Shown here piece by piece: positions 1-8,793 of a stretch of DNA of 50,024 bases; position 1 is the first letter of the stretch, and each line of letters starts with the position of its first letter. A model generated the notes under the pieces. It did no database searches, was not told the origin of the DNA, and worked only from the letters and a program-made list of their open reading frames with translations. The DNA is from Thecamonas trahens ATCC 50062. Taxonomy: Eukaryota > Apusozoa > Apusomonadida > Apusomonadidae. The DNA lies in assembly GCF_000142905.1 (NCBI RefSeq), contig NW_013657665.1:468531-518554 (forward strand), read 5' to 3'. The position numbers and the translations under genes were made by a program.

Positions 1-64
1 AGTAGTTTCCCCATCCGTCCCCCTCCCCCTCCCCCCCCCCCCCCCCTACCCACACATCACATAC

Positions 65-365
65 CAACAAACGCATGCGGAGGCTCCTGGCGAATGACCT
101 GCTGCTGCTTTTCCAAGAGGGCAAGGTAGTCCTTGACCGGGAGCTCGACCATGGACGCAGCCGAGTCGGCAGGTGCGGCGGTGGGCGCTGGCGGCGGCAT
201 GGACGAGAGAGCGACGCTCTTGGCGCTCGTCTTGCTCTTGGCTACCTTGCGCATCTGCAGGGGCGCTGTCGCCTCGACCTGGTGGTAGTGTTGCATGTAC
301 GATGCCGGTGGCCGCCTCGACCCGCCGCGGACCATCGACCGGATGTTGTGACGCTTGCTCTTCAT
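65..365 (-). CDS. Hypothetical basic protein, 5' exon only (runs off window)
   Basis: The minus-strand frame starts at ATG 363-365 and encodes about 100 residues: a basic N-terminus (MKSKRHNIRSM), a Pro/Ala-rich middle and a short amphipathic stretch (VKDYLALLEKQQQVIRQE). Third codon positions are strongly G/C, as in the neighbouring genes. A stop follows two codons further on. However, the sequence GTATGT at 59-64 (minus strand) is the same donor used by the RPA14 and PDE6D introns. I therefore read this as a first exon ending in phase 1 at base 65, with the rest of the gene beyond the window start. No family is recognised. If the donor is not used, the product is a complete protein of about 102 residues ending at base 57. 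Confidence 0.45.
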
Positions 366-897
366 GCTGATTCCTTCTGTTCCCACCTGGCGGTTGCGAC
401 GAGTGTCCGCCGCCCGCCGCCCGCCGCCCGCCGCCCGCCGACCCCACCCACTCCCCCCTCTCCACCGACACCGACATCGACACCGACTGACGATGACCCA
501 GCCATGACCATGGCCTGGCCCGAGTTTTCCCTTGCTCTACCTGGCCCCGCAGCCCACAACTGCCTCGGCCCACGCCATCAGCTACGGCCGCCCGCCTGCG
601 TCGCTGCTGATCAAGACAGGGCCCAAGTCTGGCTGGCCAAGGACAAGGCTCTCCCGCTATGAGTGACTAGGTCCAAGTGCGATCGAGTTGCCGATGGGGC
701 GCCGATGCCGACGACGACGGGCACGGCGAGATGGACGACGAGGAGCGCGATGAGAGGGAGGGTGAGAGCAAAAAGGGGCGAGAGCTGGACGGCAACGACC
801 ATGGCCACTGTTGCCGGCTGGCTTGTGGCGACTGCGTCGACGGCGGGTACGAGGCGATCTTCACTGCATTGGCGAACAGACACCCTATCACTGACAG
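366..897. other. Intergenic DNA with CCG-rich tandem repeat
   Basis: This lies between the 5' end of the partial gene and the 3' end of the HECT gene, both on the minus strand. It contains a (CCGCCCG)-like repeat at about 409-440. Short open frames occur on both strands, but none has a recognisable domain or the codon bias of the genes. It probably holds the promoter of the first gene and the 3' UTR of the HECT gene. Confidence 0.5.
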
Positions 898-3800
898 TTA
901 CGACGATGACCGCTTGAGGAGAGCCTGAGCAAACTTGGCCACCTGCTCTTCGACGCTATCGGTCTCGTTGACGCTTGCAAGAAAGTCTGTCGTGCTGCCC
1001 GAGAGGACCACCACTGACGAGCTGGAGGCCGAGCTAGCCGAGCCGGCCGAATCCGAGTGAGAGCCGGAGGCTACGCCCGAAGCCACTGAGCTGGCGTCGA
1101 GCTCGCCGGGATCAGTAAACTCGACCGACGAGTCGGACGACGACGAGCTCGGCAGTGCAAACTGCGACTCGACGTCGTCACTAATGTCGGAAAAGGCAGA
1201 GAGGCCCATGACACTGCTGCCGCGTGAGTCGCTCTCGTCGACAAGGTCCATGACCTCGTTGGCGGCCGCGAGGGCGGCAGCAGCCTCAGCAGTCGCCTCT
1301 TCGGGTGAGCCTGACGCAAAACGCGGCGGTGACGACCCGGCTGTCGACGAGAATGAAGCCGAGAGCGCGCTGGTGACCGCCGGTGAGAGCCGGATCGCCG
1401 AATGTGGCGACGAGAGGGCCGAGGTGGCTGGGGCCGCACGCGCGTGCGCGACAGCCGGGGGAGCAGCGAGCGCGGCGGCGGTCGCAGTGTCGTCGGCAGG
1501 ATTGTCATCATCGGCGTAGTCGACCCACAGCGAGGCCTGGGTCGCGGTGGTGTTGTAGTCGGTGTCGATGGCCTGGCAGTTGACAATGGCAAACCGCAGC
1601 CGCTGCTCGAGCACCTCCTTGCAGCTGTACTGCGGGAGGTAGATGGAAAAGTTGCACGTGTTGGCGCGCGGGAAGCCGTCGGGCGCCTTGCTCGTCTCGA
1701 CAGTAATCATAAACTGCTGGTTCCAGTCGGTGTCGCGGAGCGGGAGCCGGTTCCGACCCCAAACAAAGCGGAGGAAGAGCTGGCGCTCCGCCGGCGAAAA
1801 CTCGCTCAGCACCTCCCACAGGTACTCGACAGTGGTCGACTCGCGACACTGTCCGTTGAACACCGTATGCCGCTTGAGCGTCTCCAGATTGACGTCTGGT
1901 GCGCCGCAGACAAGATACTCGAGGTCAGCTCCGGTGCAGAGAGAGAGCGACGAGAGCGGGACGACCGCACCCAGCCCGCGCCGCAGTGCCCGGATCTGAC
2001 TCGCGCCGGTGGCGAGGTGCGCCTCCACCTGAAGCCGGGCAAACTCGACCCGCCGCTCGTACGTCACCTGTTCTTCGCGCCCGCCAGGCACAAGCTCGAC
2101 TTCCTCGCCACTCGCCAGCACCGCGACAAACCGCTCGTCGAGCCATTCTTCAAACACATCGCGCTTCATCGCCACCATCTCCCGCAGCGAGTTGACCAGC
2201 ATCCGGTCTTGCGCCTCCAGGTCGGCCACGTCGACCCTTGCGCCCAGCATCCGCTTCCACACCGTCGGCGCCAGTGCCACAGGCATGTTCACATTTGTCC
2301 GCAGGCCCATGCCGAGCAGCGCGCCGGCAAACTCAAACATCGCCAGCTGAAGATCGCTTGTCGCTCCCGAGTTGACCACGTACCTATCGCGGTTGATGCC
2401 GACACCGTTGACGCCGTTGGGCGAGAGCTCGAAGAGCGGTGTCACGTCTGACATCAGGTCCGCGCACGCGAGCATCAGCGCCTCGCGGTACGGCCCGCCG
2501 CCGTCCATCGAGCCCTCACCGAGAAAGCCGATCTGGAACATGTTGTCATTCTTGCCGCCGCGCAGCGCGCTGTAGTCGAGGTGCCGCAGCTGCGAAAAGA
2601 GCTGGCCAAAGATCGAGTTGAGCCCGTCGCTATCTTCGGCCCGCGCCTTTTCGACCGTGCCACAACCCGCGCCTTAGCCCGATTGACGTTGACCCGCAAG
2701 TACGTCGCCGGCGCCGCCGCCCCCATCGTTCGCACCAGAAGCGCGAGCTTGATCTCGGCAAAGATAACGCCTCGCAGGTAGTCCACTACCTGCGGCGCAT
2801 CCACCTCGCTCACACACGCCGCAAGCACGTTCCACTCGGCCGGCTCGTCGCGACTACCGCGCCGCGACGGGATGACTGCCGCCCCAACTTGGTTGAACAG
2901 CCGCACGAGTACAAACCGCGCCCGGAGAACCTCACTGGAAATCCCACTCAGCGCTGGCAGCTGCGCAGTCTCTTCGGCGCTCAGCTCGAGAGCCGCCGCG
3001 TCCAGCGCTGCCGTCGGCACGCCCCACCGCCGCGCCTGCGCAGACGCAAGCTCAACGAGCTCCTCGTCGGCGCGCAGTGACCAGGCTACCGGATCGGCAG
3101 CGCCCGGCGCACCGCTTCCGATGCGGAACGCGCTCCACAGCACGTCCCGCATTTGCTCCCGCACCTCGAGTGCCGCCACGCTCCAATTGTCGGCAGAGCC
3201 CACGCGCGCGAACGGGTGCTTGGGGTGTGCGCTCGCCAGGCTACCGCCCATCTCGAGCAACAGCGCATGGTCGAGTACAGTCTCTGGGAGCAGACCCGGC
3301 GCCGCCTGCGCCAGCACCTCGGCCTCCTTCCGGCTCATCATGTCGGCAAACGGCGAGGCGTACGGCGGCGCAGAGACCACAAGATATCGCCCGAGTGCGA
3401 GCGCGGCATCCGAGTCGGGCGCGACCGAGAACCCGAGCTCGGAGCGCGGGATCGAGCTCACCGCTCTTCCGTGAGAAGAAGAGACCGATGAACCCATGCC
3501 ATAGTAGCCACCACCATTCCCGCCGCTCGGGCCCCCACCGCCAAAGTATGCAGAGTACGGGCCGGGCCCGGAGCTATACGGCGAGCTCGACGAACCAAAG
3601 GCCGACCGCATCCCGCCGCGCATCATGCTCGACGGCGATGGCTCGGACGAGCCGGGCTGAAACGCCACAACAGGGTGCGACGGTGGGTGTGCCCCCGATG
3701 AAAAGCACATCTCGCACAGCACCATGCCGCGACAAAGAGAGCACCGATACGCCGGCATCCCGGTCCGACACACGCGGCACCCACCGCTCCCCCGCGCCGA

Positions 3801-4030
3801 GCTCGATCCGCCCCCACCGTACATTCCGCTTCCGCTCCGCCGCCCACTCAGCGCACCGCCACTTCCGAACGCCGCCGCCGCAGAGCCAGCTGCCGTCGGC
3901 GTCGGCATCGGCGATGAGTACGCACCGGCGGAACTCCCAGGCACTGATCCGAAAAATTGCCGCTGCTCGGCCCAGCCCGCGACCGCCCGCCGCCACCAAA
4001 GCCTCCGTGCGGCCCATACCCGGGATACAT
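898..4030 (-). CDS. HECT-type E3 ubiquitin ligase with ZZ-like zinc finger
   Basis: Predicted E3 ligase that takes ubiquitin from an E2 on a catalytic cysteine and passes it to a substrate. The C-terminal half has the HECT hallmarks: NSIFGQLFSQL at the start, GEGSMDGGGPYREAL, FVWGRNRLP and RANTCNFSIYLPQYS, where the Cys (codon 1654-1656) is catalytic. FVWGRxRLP recalls HERC-type ligases. Near residues 84-120 is a ZZ-like cluster (CRVC, CSLC, CEMC, then His). The reading frame breaks twice, near 3935-3945 and near 2647-2666. Adding one base at each site gives one frame of about 1,044 residues. A 20-nt GT-AG intron at 2647-2666 would also restore the second. About 250 residues, mostly Ser/Ala/Asp-rich, follow the catalytic Cys, which is unusually long. 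ATG 4028-4030 is preferred over the upstream in-frame ATG at 4253 because the extra sequence is low quality. Confidence 0.85.
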
Positions 4031-4466
4031 ATCCCAGAGCCGGTCCTGTACCTCCCGTCACCAAAGCAAGCCCCCCCCACCCCCCCACCAGACCGTGTCC
4101 GCATGAGTCGCCCTGCACCCTCTCGCCCAACAGTGCATGCCCACCCACCCGCCTGCCCACACTCTGCGCATGTCCCCGCTGATCTCGCCCCAAACAGAAG
4201 CTACGGCTCTGCACAGCAGGCACCCACCACAGGCAGCCGCTAGCAGGGTACATTCAGCAGAATGCACGTGCAGGAGCAGTGGGCTGGCGCTGGTGCAATG
4301 GCCATGCTTCACCCGAGCCGTACCTGTCGCGGCGGAGTGAGCTGGTTTGGTCGGCCAACTGGCGTGTTGCTCCGCGCGCCTGGCCCCGGACTTGCCTTGC
4401 CCGCCTTCGACCAGCAACCCAGCCCATTATATGATCCATTTATCGCGAACCACACCACGCAAAACT
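4031..4466. other. Intergenic region between HECT gene and CK2-like kinase
   Basis: This is the putative promoter and 5' UTR of the HECT gene plus the 3' UTR of the upstream kinase gene. It holds C-rich tracts near 4072-4090 and no convincing coding frame. Nothing further is recognised. Confidence 0.4.
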
Positions 4467-6541
4467 TTATATAGACGATGATCCCGAGCCGCTGCTACTG
4501 CCATCAGTGGAAGAGCTTTCGCTCGAGCCTGAGCCCGAGTCCGAGCCCGAGCCCGAGCCTGAGCCCGAGTCCGAGCCCGACGAGCCGCTTGACGCCGAGT
4601 CGGCGCTTCGCAGCGAACTCTGCTCATCAGCCTCGGTGATGGGAGAAGCAGCGAGCGAAGAGGGGCGGCTTCCGGCGTAGTGCTCGGAGGGAGCCTCGAC
4701 ATCGGACTTGACCGACGACATGTACGGATGGTTGAGCGCTTGGGAGGCGGTGAGGCGCTCGGCCGGGTCGATGCGGAGGAGCTTGGCGATGAGGTCAAGA
4801 GCGCGCGGGTCGACGTTGGCGGCATGGGGCGAAAAGTCGCGGAGCGGAATGGCACTCCGCGGGAGCGTAGCGTCTGATTTGAGGCGCGAGGCCTTGAGTC
4901 CGTGGTTCGCGGATGCCGACTTGAGCGAGTACTTTTTGACAAAGGCGGCGTAGGCGTCGGTGCCGAGGAGCGAGATGATGGCGCGGAGATTTGCGGGGTG
5001 GGTGAGGTCGGGCGCCGACTTGCTCTTGAGCGGCATGATAAAGTGCTTGTGGATGAGGGCACGGGCGAGCATGACGCCTGCAGCCCACATGTCGACGGCG
5101 TAGTCGAAGCGCGGGTAGTGGAGGAGAACTTCGGGCGCCTTGTACGTGGGTGTCCCCATCCAGCGCCGCTTGGGGCGAGTCAAGCGATGGTGGATAGCGT
5201 GGCCAAAGTCGATGAGCCGCAGCGACTTGGTGCTTGCATTGAAAATGACGTTGCCATTCTTGACGTCACCGTGGATGATGTTCCGCGAGTGGCAGTACTC
5301 GAGAGCAATGAGGAGCTTGCAAAAGTAGAATTGGGCCTGGCATGCTGTGAGGCGCGAGAAAGAGCGTCCGACCTGTGATGGCGAGCCGATCGACTCGAGG
5401 ATGAGGATGTGCTCGTCGTCGGTCTTGATCATGTCAAGCAGCGAAATGACGTTGGGTCCCGAGTGGACCCGCTGAAGGATGGCGGCTTCGCGGGCATCGG
5501 CCGCGGTTTTGGTCACCTTGACCACCACCGGCTCGCCAGTCTCTTTGTCGGTGCCACGAAAGACAAACGACTGCCCACCCTCGCCCATCGATTGCGACCG
5601 GTCGATGCGGTACCGCTTGAGGCTCCGCGTCCAGCGGAACGGGGTAAGCCTGCGCTGGTGAAGCCGATCCGAGAAGAGCTGGCAGTGGGAGCCACGCGAG
5701 CTGCGCCGCGAGTCGCGAGCCAGCGGCGACGGCGATCCAACGCGCCGATGCACAGACTCGGACCGGGCGCGGCGAGAAGCCCGGCCTCCACCGATGGCAC
5801 TTTTGGGCCTGGACCTTGCCTTGGACTTGGACTTGGATTTGTCTTTGTCTTTGTCCTTGTCTTTGTCCTTGGCCTTTGCCTTTGCCTCCCGGCGGCGGGA
5901 TGACGAGGTCAGAGCCAACCTGTCCATCGCCATCGCGGCTGCAACCAGGTTATGCGGGCCGTCGGGCTCGGTGGTCGAGGCGGCTGTTGCCGTGGTCGCG
6001 GTCACCGAGTCGGACGAAAACGAGCCCGAGTACGACGACGCCGAGCCTGAGACGTCTGATGAGTCCGACGAGTCGGAGGTCGAGTCCGGGTGCGAGCTCG
6101 AGCTCGACGAGCCGGCCGACTCATCCGAGACGGTCTCTAGGCAGCGGACATGCGAGGCACCAGCATTCCATGACGTGCTTCCTGTGTGCGATCGGACGCG
6201 CCGATGCCTGTCCACCCGCCGCCTAGTTTTGGCGACGGACCGCGGCTGCGGCGCGCCCCACTCCATTGAGCCGCCAAAGCCCGACCTCGACATGGTCCTC
6301 TTGGACGACCGCGAGGTCGAGAGCGACCTTCTCCCACCCACGACCGGACTGTACCTCACATCATCCACCCCATGTGATCCTTAGTGAGTTTGTGGTGGTC
6401 TGGACAGGCAGCCATGCAGGAGCCCGCAGCGGTGCGGGAGGCGGCAGCCGCAGGTACGTACCTCTGCTCGTCGGACGAGTACGACTCATGCGACGAGGGA
6501 AAGGCGCCCCAGAGGAAGGAGCCCTGTTTATAGGCGGCCAT
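4467..6541 (-). CDS. CK2-like protein kinase with altered HRD motif (HGD)
   Basis: Predicted Ser/Thr kinase of about 655 residues in two exons: 6462-6541 and 4467-6354. The 107-nt intron (6355-6461) has the donor AG|GTACGTAC and restores the frame exactly. Residues 28-260 are Ser/Asp/Lys-rich, including a KDKDKDKDKDKSKSKSK run. The kinase domain spans about 275-575: glycine loop GEGGQSFVF (G284), VAIK-like lysine K306, catalytic loop IIHGDVKNGNVIF (H388, G389, D390), LIDFGHA (D409) and YKAPEVLL. LRLIDFG and the loop shape are closest to CK2 alpha and related CMGC kinases. Replacement of the HRD arginine by Gly suggests it does not depend on activation-loop phosphorylation. The catalytic Asp, Asn and DFG Asp are kept, so it is probably active. 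The C-tail is Ser/Gly/Asp-rich. Confidence 0.88.
6355..6461 (-). other. Intron 1 of CK2-like kinase gene
   Basis: On the minus strand the intron begins GTACGTAC and ends TGTGAG, with a CTCAC/ACTAA branch-like sequence about 30 nt before the end. Splicing gives codon 27 (AG|G, Arg) and joins two open frames. Confidence 0.8.
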
Positions 6542-6813
6542 AGCGATGTCTGGGGATGGGCTGGACAGGCGAGTGGATGACTGGCGGTGTGTGGCCGATT
6601 GCTGGGATTCCCTATCGCCCTACACGACTAGTGCGGTGTGGCTGCAGTGTGGTGACGGTGAGTGGTGAGTGACGGTGAGTGGCGAGTGACGACTCGCCTT
6701 GGCCAGCCAGCCTGCCCGCCGGCCAACTGTGGTGACCTTCAGGTGGCTCCGAGCCAAGGCGACACAGCCATAGCCATAGCCATTGCCGCACACCTCACCC
6801 CAACCCGGCTTCC
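6542..6813. promoter_or_regulatory. Shared intergenic region of a divergent gene pair
   Basis: These 272 bp separate the start codons of the CK2-like kinase (minus) and the carnitine acyltransferase (plus), so they must hold both promoters. There are short GTGAGTGACGGTGAGTGG-type direct repeats near 6657-6690. No TATA box could be assigned. Confidence 0.4.
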
Positions 6814-8694
6814 ATGGCTGCACCTCCACCACCGCCATCAAGCACACTCACCGCAGCGTACGCCCATCCGCCGCTGCCGCCACTACCGGTCCCACCGCTG
6901 GAAAAGACGCTGGCACGGTGGCTGGACTCGCTGGCGCCGCCGCTCTCTGACGCTGCCATCGCCGAGGCCAAAGACGCTGTGGAGGCATGTCTCGCATGCG
7001 AGGACGTGCGCGCAGCGCAGGCACGGCTGGAGGAGCGTGCGGTGAGCGAGCCGTCGTGGCTCGATGACTGGTGGCTGACCGGGGCATACACCAGCTGGCC
7101 GAGTCCGACTCCGTACCTCTCCAACTACTTTATCGGCTACCCGGCCGAGGCGCTGCCGGAGGCGTTGCGCGGATCGCAAGCGGCAGCAAGTGCATACATG
7201 GCCGCCGGCTTTGTAGCATTTTTCGCCAAGCTCGCTGCAGGCCGGATCCCGCGCGAGTACATGGGCCGCAAGCCGCGCATCCCACTCTCGATGCACCAGT
7301 ACGCCGCGCTGTGGGGCACTACCCGGATCCCAGGCGAGGCTGGTGACTCGCTACTGGCATCACGCCATGCTGGTGATCTTCAGCTCCCGGTCAAGGCACT
7401 GGTCATCTCTCCGGCCGGCTACTTTATTGTCACCCTTGCTCCGGCGCTGTCGGAGGACTGCCCGGTCGACATGGCAGCGCTGGCAGCGACGCTAGAGGCC
7501 CTTGCGCGTCTACCCCCAGTTGACGAGCTCGATGCGTCAGCACGGATCCTGGGTGAGCTCTCTGCCGGCGAGCGGCCGAACTGGGCACAAGCGCGGACGC
7601 TCCTGCTCGAGCACGAGCCCGCAATCAACGGGCCAGCTCTCGACGCCATCGCCGACACAGCGCTCGCCATTGTTCTCGACCCACACGAGCCGGACAGCAC
7701 TCTCGACGCGACACGGACCGCGGCCGGAGGCGATGCGTCGCTTCGCATGTTTGACAAGACCATTCAGATCATCGCGTACGGCAACGGCATCATCGGCGTC
7801 AACGGCGAGCACTCCCCGGCCGATGCCATCTCGACCGTCTACGTCTTTAACGACATCCACACCGCCGAGCCGCCACCAGCGCTGCTGCACTGGCTTGCTA
7901 CGCCGTCCCACGCGCCGCGCAAGACAAACGTGACCCTCGCCGTGGCGCCCGTCCGGCTCGCGGTCCCGCGGCAGGCGCTCGCGCCTGTACTCGTCGCGGC
8001 ACGGACCTCGTTTGCCACCGCCTCGGAGGACTTTGACGAGGATTTGCTCTTCTACAACACCTTTGGTCACGACGCACTCAAAGCCGGGCGGACATCGCCA
8101 GACGCGTTTATTCAGATGGCCATTGGCCTGGCGTACTTCCGGCTCCATGGCAAGCACGCGGTGACGTACGAGACCGGACAGACGCGGCAGTTTGCGCTCG
8201 GGCGGACCGAGACGGTTCGAGCAGCAAGCTCGGAGCGGGCGGCGTTCATCGAGGCCATGGGCGCGCCCGACGCCACCGTGACCGAAAAGCGAGCTGCACT
8301 CGACGCCGCCATCAAACGGCACCTTGCGCTGCTGAAAGACGCGTGCTTTGGTGCAGGTGTCGATCGGCACTTGCTGGGCCTGCGGATGGCGTGCTCTGAG
8401 CTCGGACTCCCGCTCCCGGAGCTTTTCTCCACCGAGGCCTTTATCACCTCGTCGCAGTGGGTCATCTCGTCGTCGAACACCAACCCTGCACCGTTTCCGC
8501 GCATCGGCGGCTTTGGTCCTGTCGTCCACCCGCACGGCTACGGCATCTGCTACTCGACACTCCCGGACATGATTTGCGTCAACATCACGTCGTGGCGGTC
8601 GAGCGAAGAGACATCGTCGGCAGCCATGCGCAAGGCGCTTGCGGGAGCCTTTACCGATGTCGGTGCGTTGGTGGTCAACGTGCCTAAGCTGTAA
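6814..8694 (+). CDS. Carnitine O-acyltransferase (choline/carnitine family)
   Basis: Transfers an acyl group between CoA and carnitine for movement of acyl units between compartments. The 626-residue single-exon protein is the usual family length. Visible family motifs: SNYFIGY near the N-terminus, RKPRIPLSMHQYAALWGTTR, FDKTIQ, then GVNGEHSPAD containing the catalytic His (H333), TYETGQTRQFALGRTE, and YGICYSTLPDMICVNI near the C-terminus. There is no long mitochondrial presequence or membrane segment, so it resembles soluble carnitine acetyl/octanoyl transferases rather than CPT1. The protein ends PKL, a weak, non-canonical variant of a type 1 peroxisomal signal. The start is the ATG at 6814; the N-terminus is Pro-rich. 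It is divergent from the kinase gene upstream and 99 bp from the ankyrin gene downstream. Confidence 0.93.
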   Translation: MAAPPPPPSSTLTAAYAHPPLPPLPVPPLEKTLARWLDSLAPPLSDAAIAEAKDAVEACLACEDVRAAQARLEERAVSEPSWLDDWWLTGAYTSWPSPTPYLSNYFIGYPAEALPEALRGSQAAASAYMAAGFVAFFAKLAAGRIPREYMGRKPRIPLSMHQYAALWGTTRIPGEAGDSLLASRHAGDLQLPVKALVISPAGYFIVTLAPALSEDCPVDMAALAATLEALARLPPVDELDASARILGELSAGERPNWAQARTLLLEHEPAINGPALDAIADTALAIVLDPHEPDSTLDATRTAAGGDASLRMFDKTIQIIAYGNGIIGVNGEHSPADAISTVYVFNDIHTAEPPPALLHWLATPSHAPRKTNVTLAVAPVRLAVPRQALAPVLVAARTSFATASEDFDEDLLFYNTFGHDALKAGRTSPDAFIQMAIGLAYFRLHGKHAVTYETGQTRQFALGRTETVRAASSERAAFIEAMGAPDATVTEKRAALDAAIKRHLALLKDACFGAGVDRHLLGLRMACSELGLPLPELFSTEAFITSSQWVISSSNTNPAPFPRIGGFGPVVHPHGYGICYSTLPDMICVNITSWRSSEETSSAAMRKALAGAFTDVGALVVNVPKL

Positions 8695-8793
8695 ACTCAC
8701 CATGGTCGCGGCTAGGGGAGCCGGCGGCCGCCGACGTCGGGCCAAAGCCGACGACAAGGGGCCACACTCGAGGCAGCAAGGAGCACTTCTTCC

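Noticed and set aside
1402-2451. Long plus-strand frame antisense to the HECT domain
   Set aside because: It mirrors the codon structure of the HECT gene on the other strand and has no domain; GC-rich genes commonly give such shadow frames.
4031-4253. Longer N-terminus of the HECT protein from ATG 4253
   Set aside because: The sequence is Trp/Gly/Arg-rich with no family likeness, and a better start (MYPGYGPHGG) lies at 4030 in the frame reached by one base.
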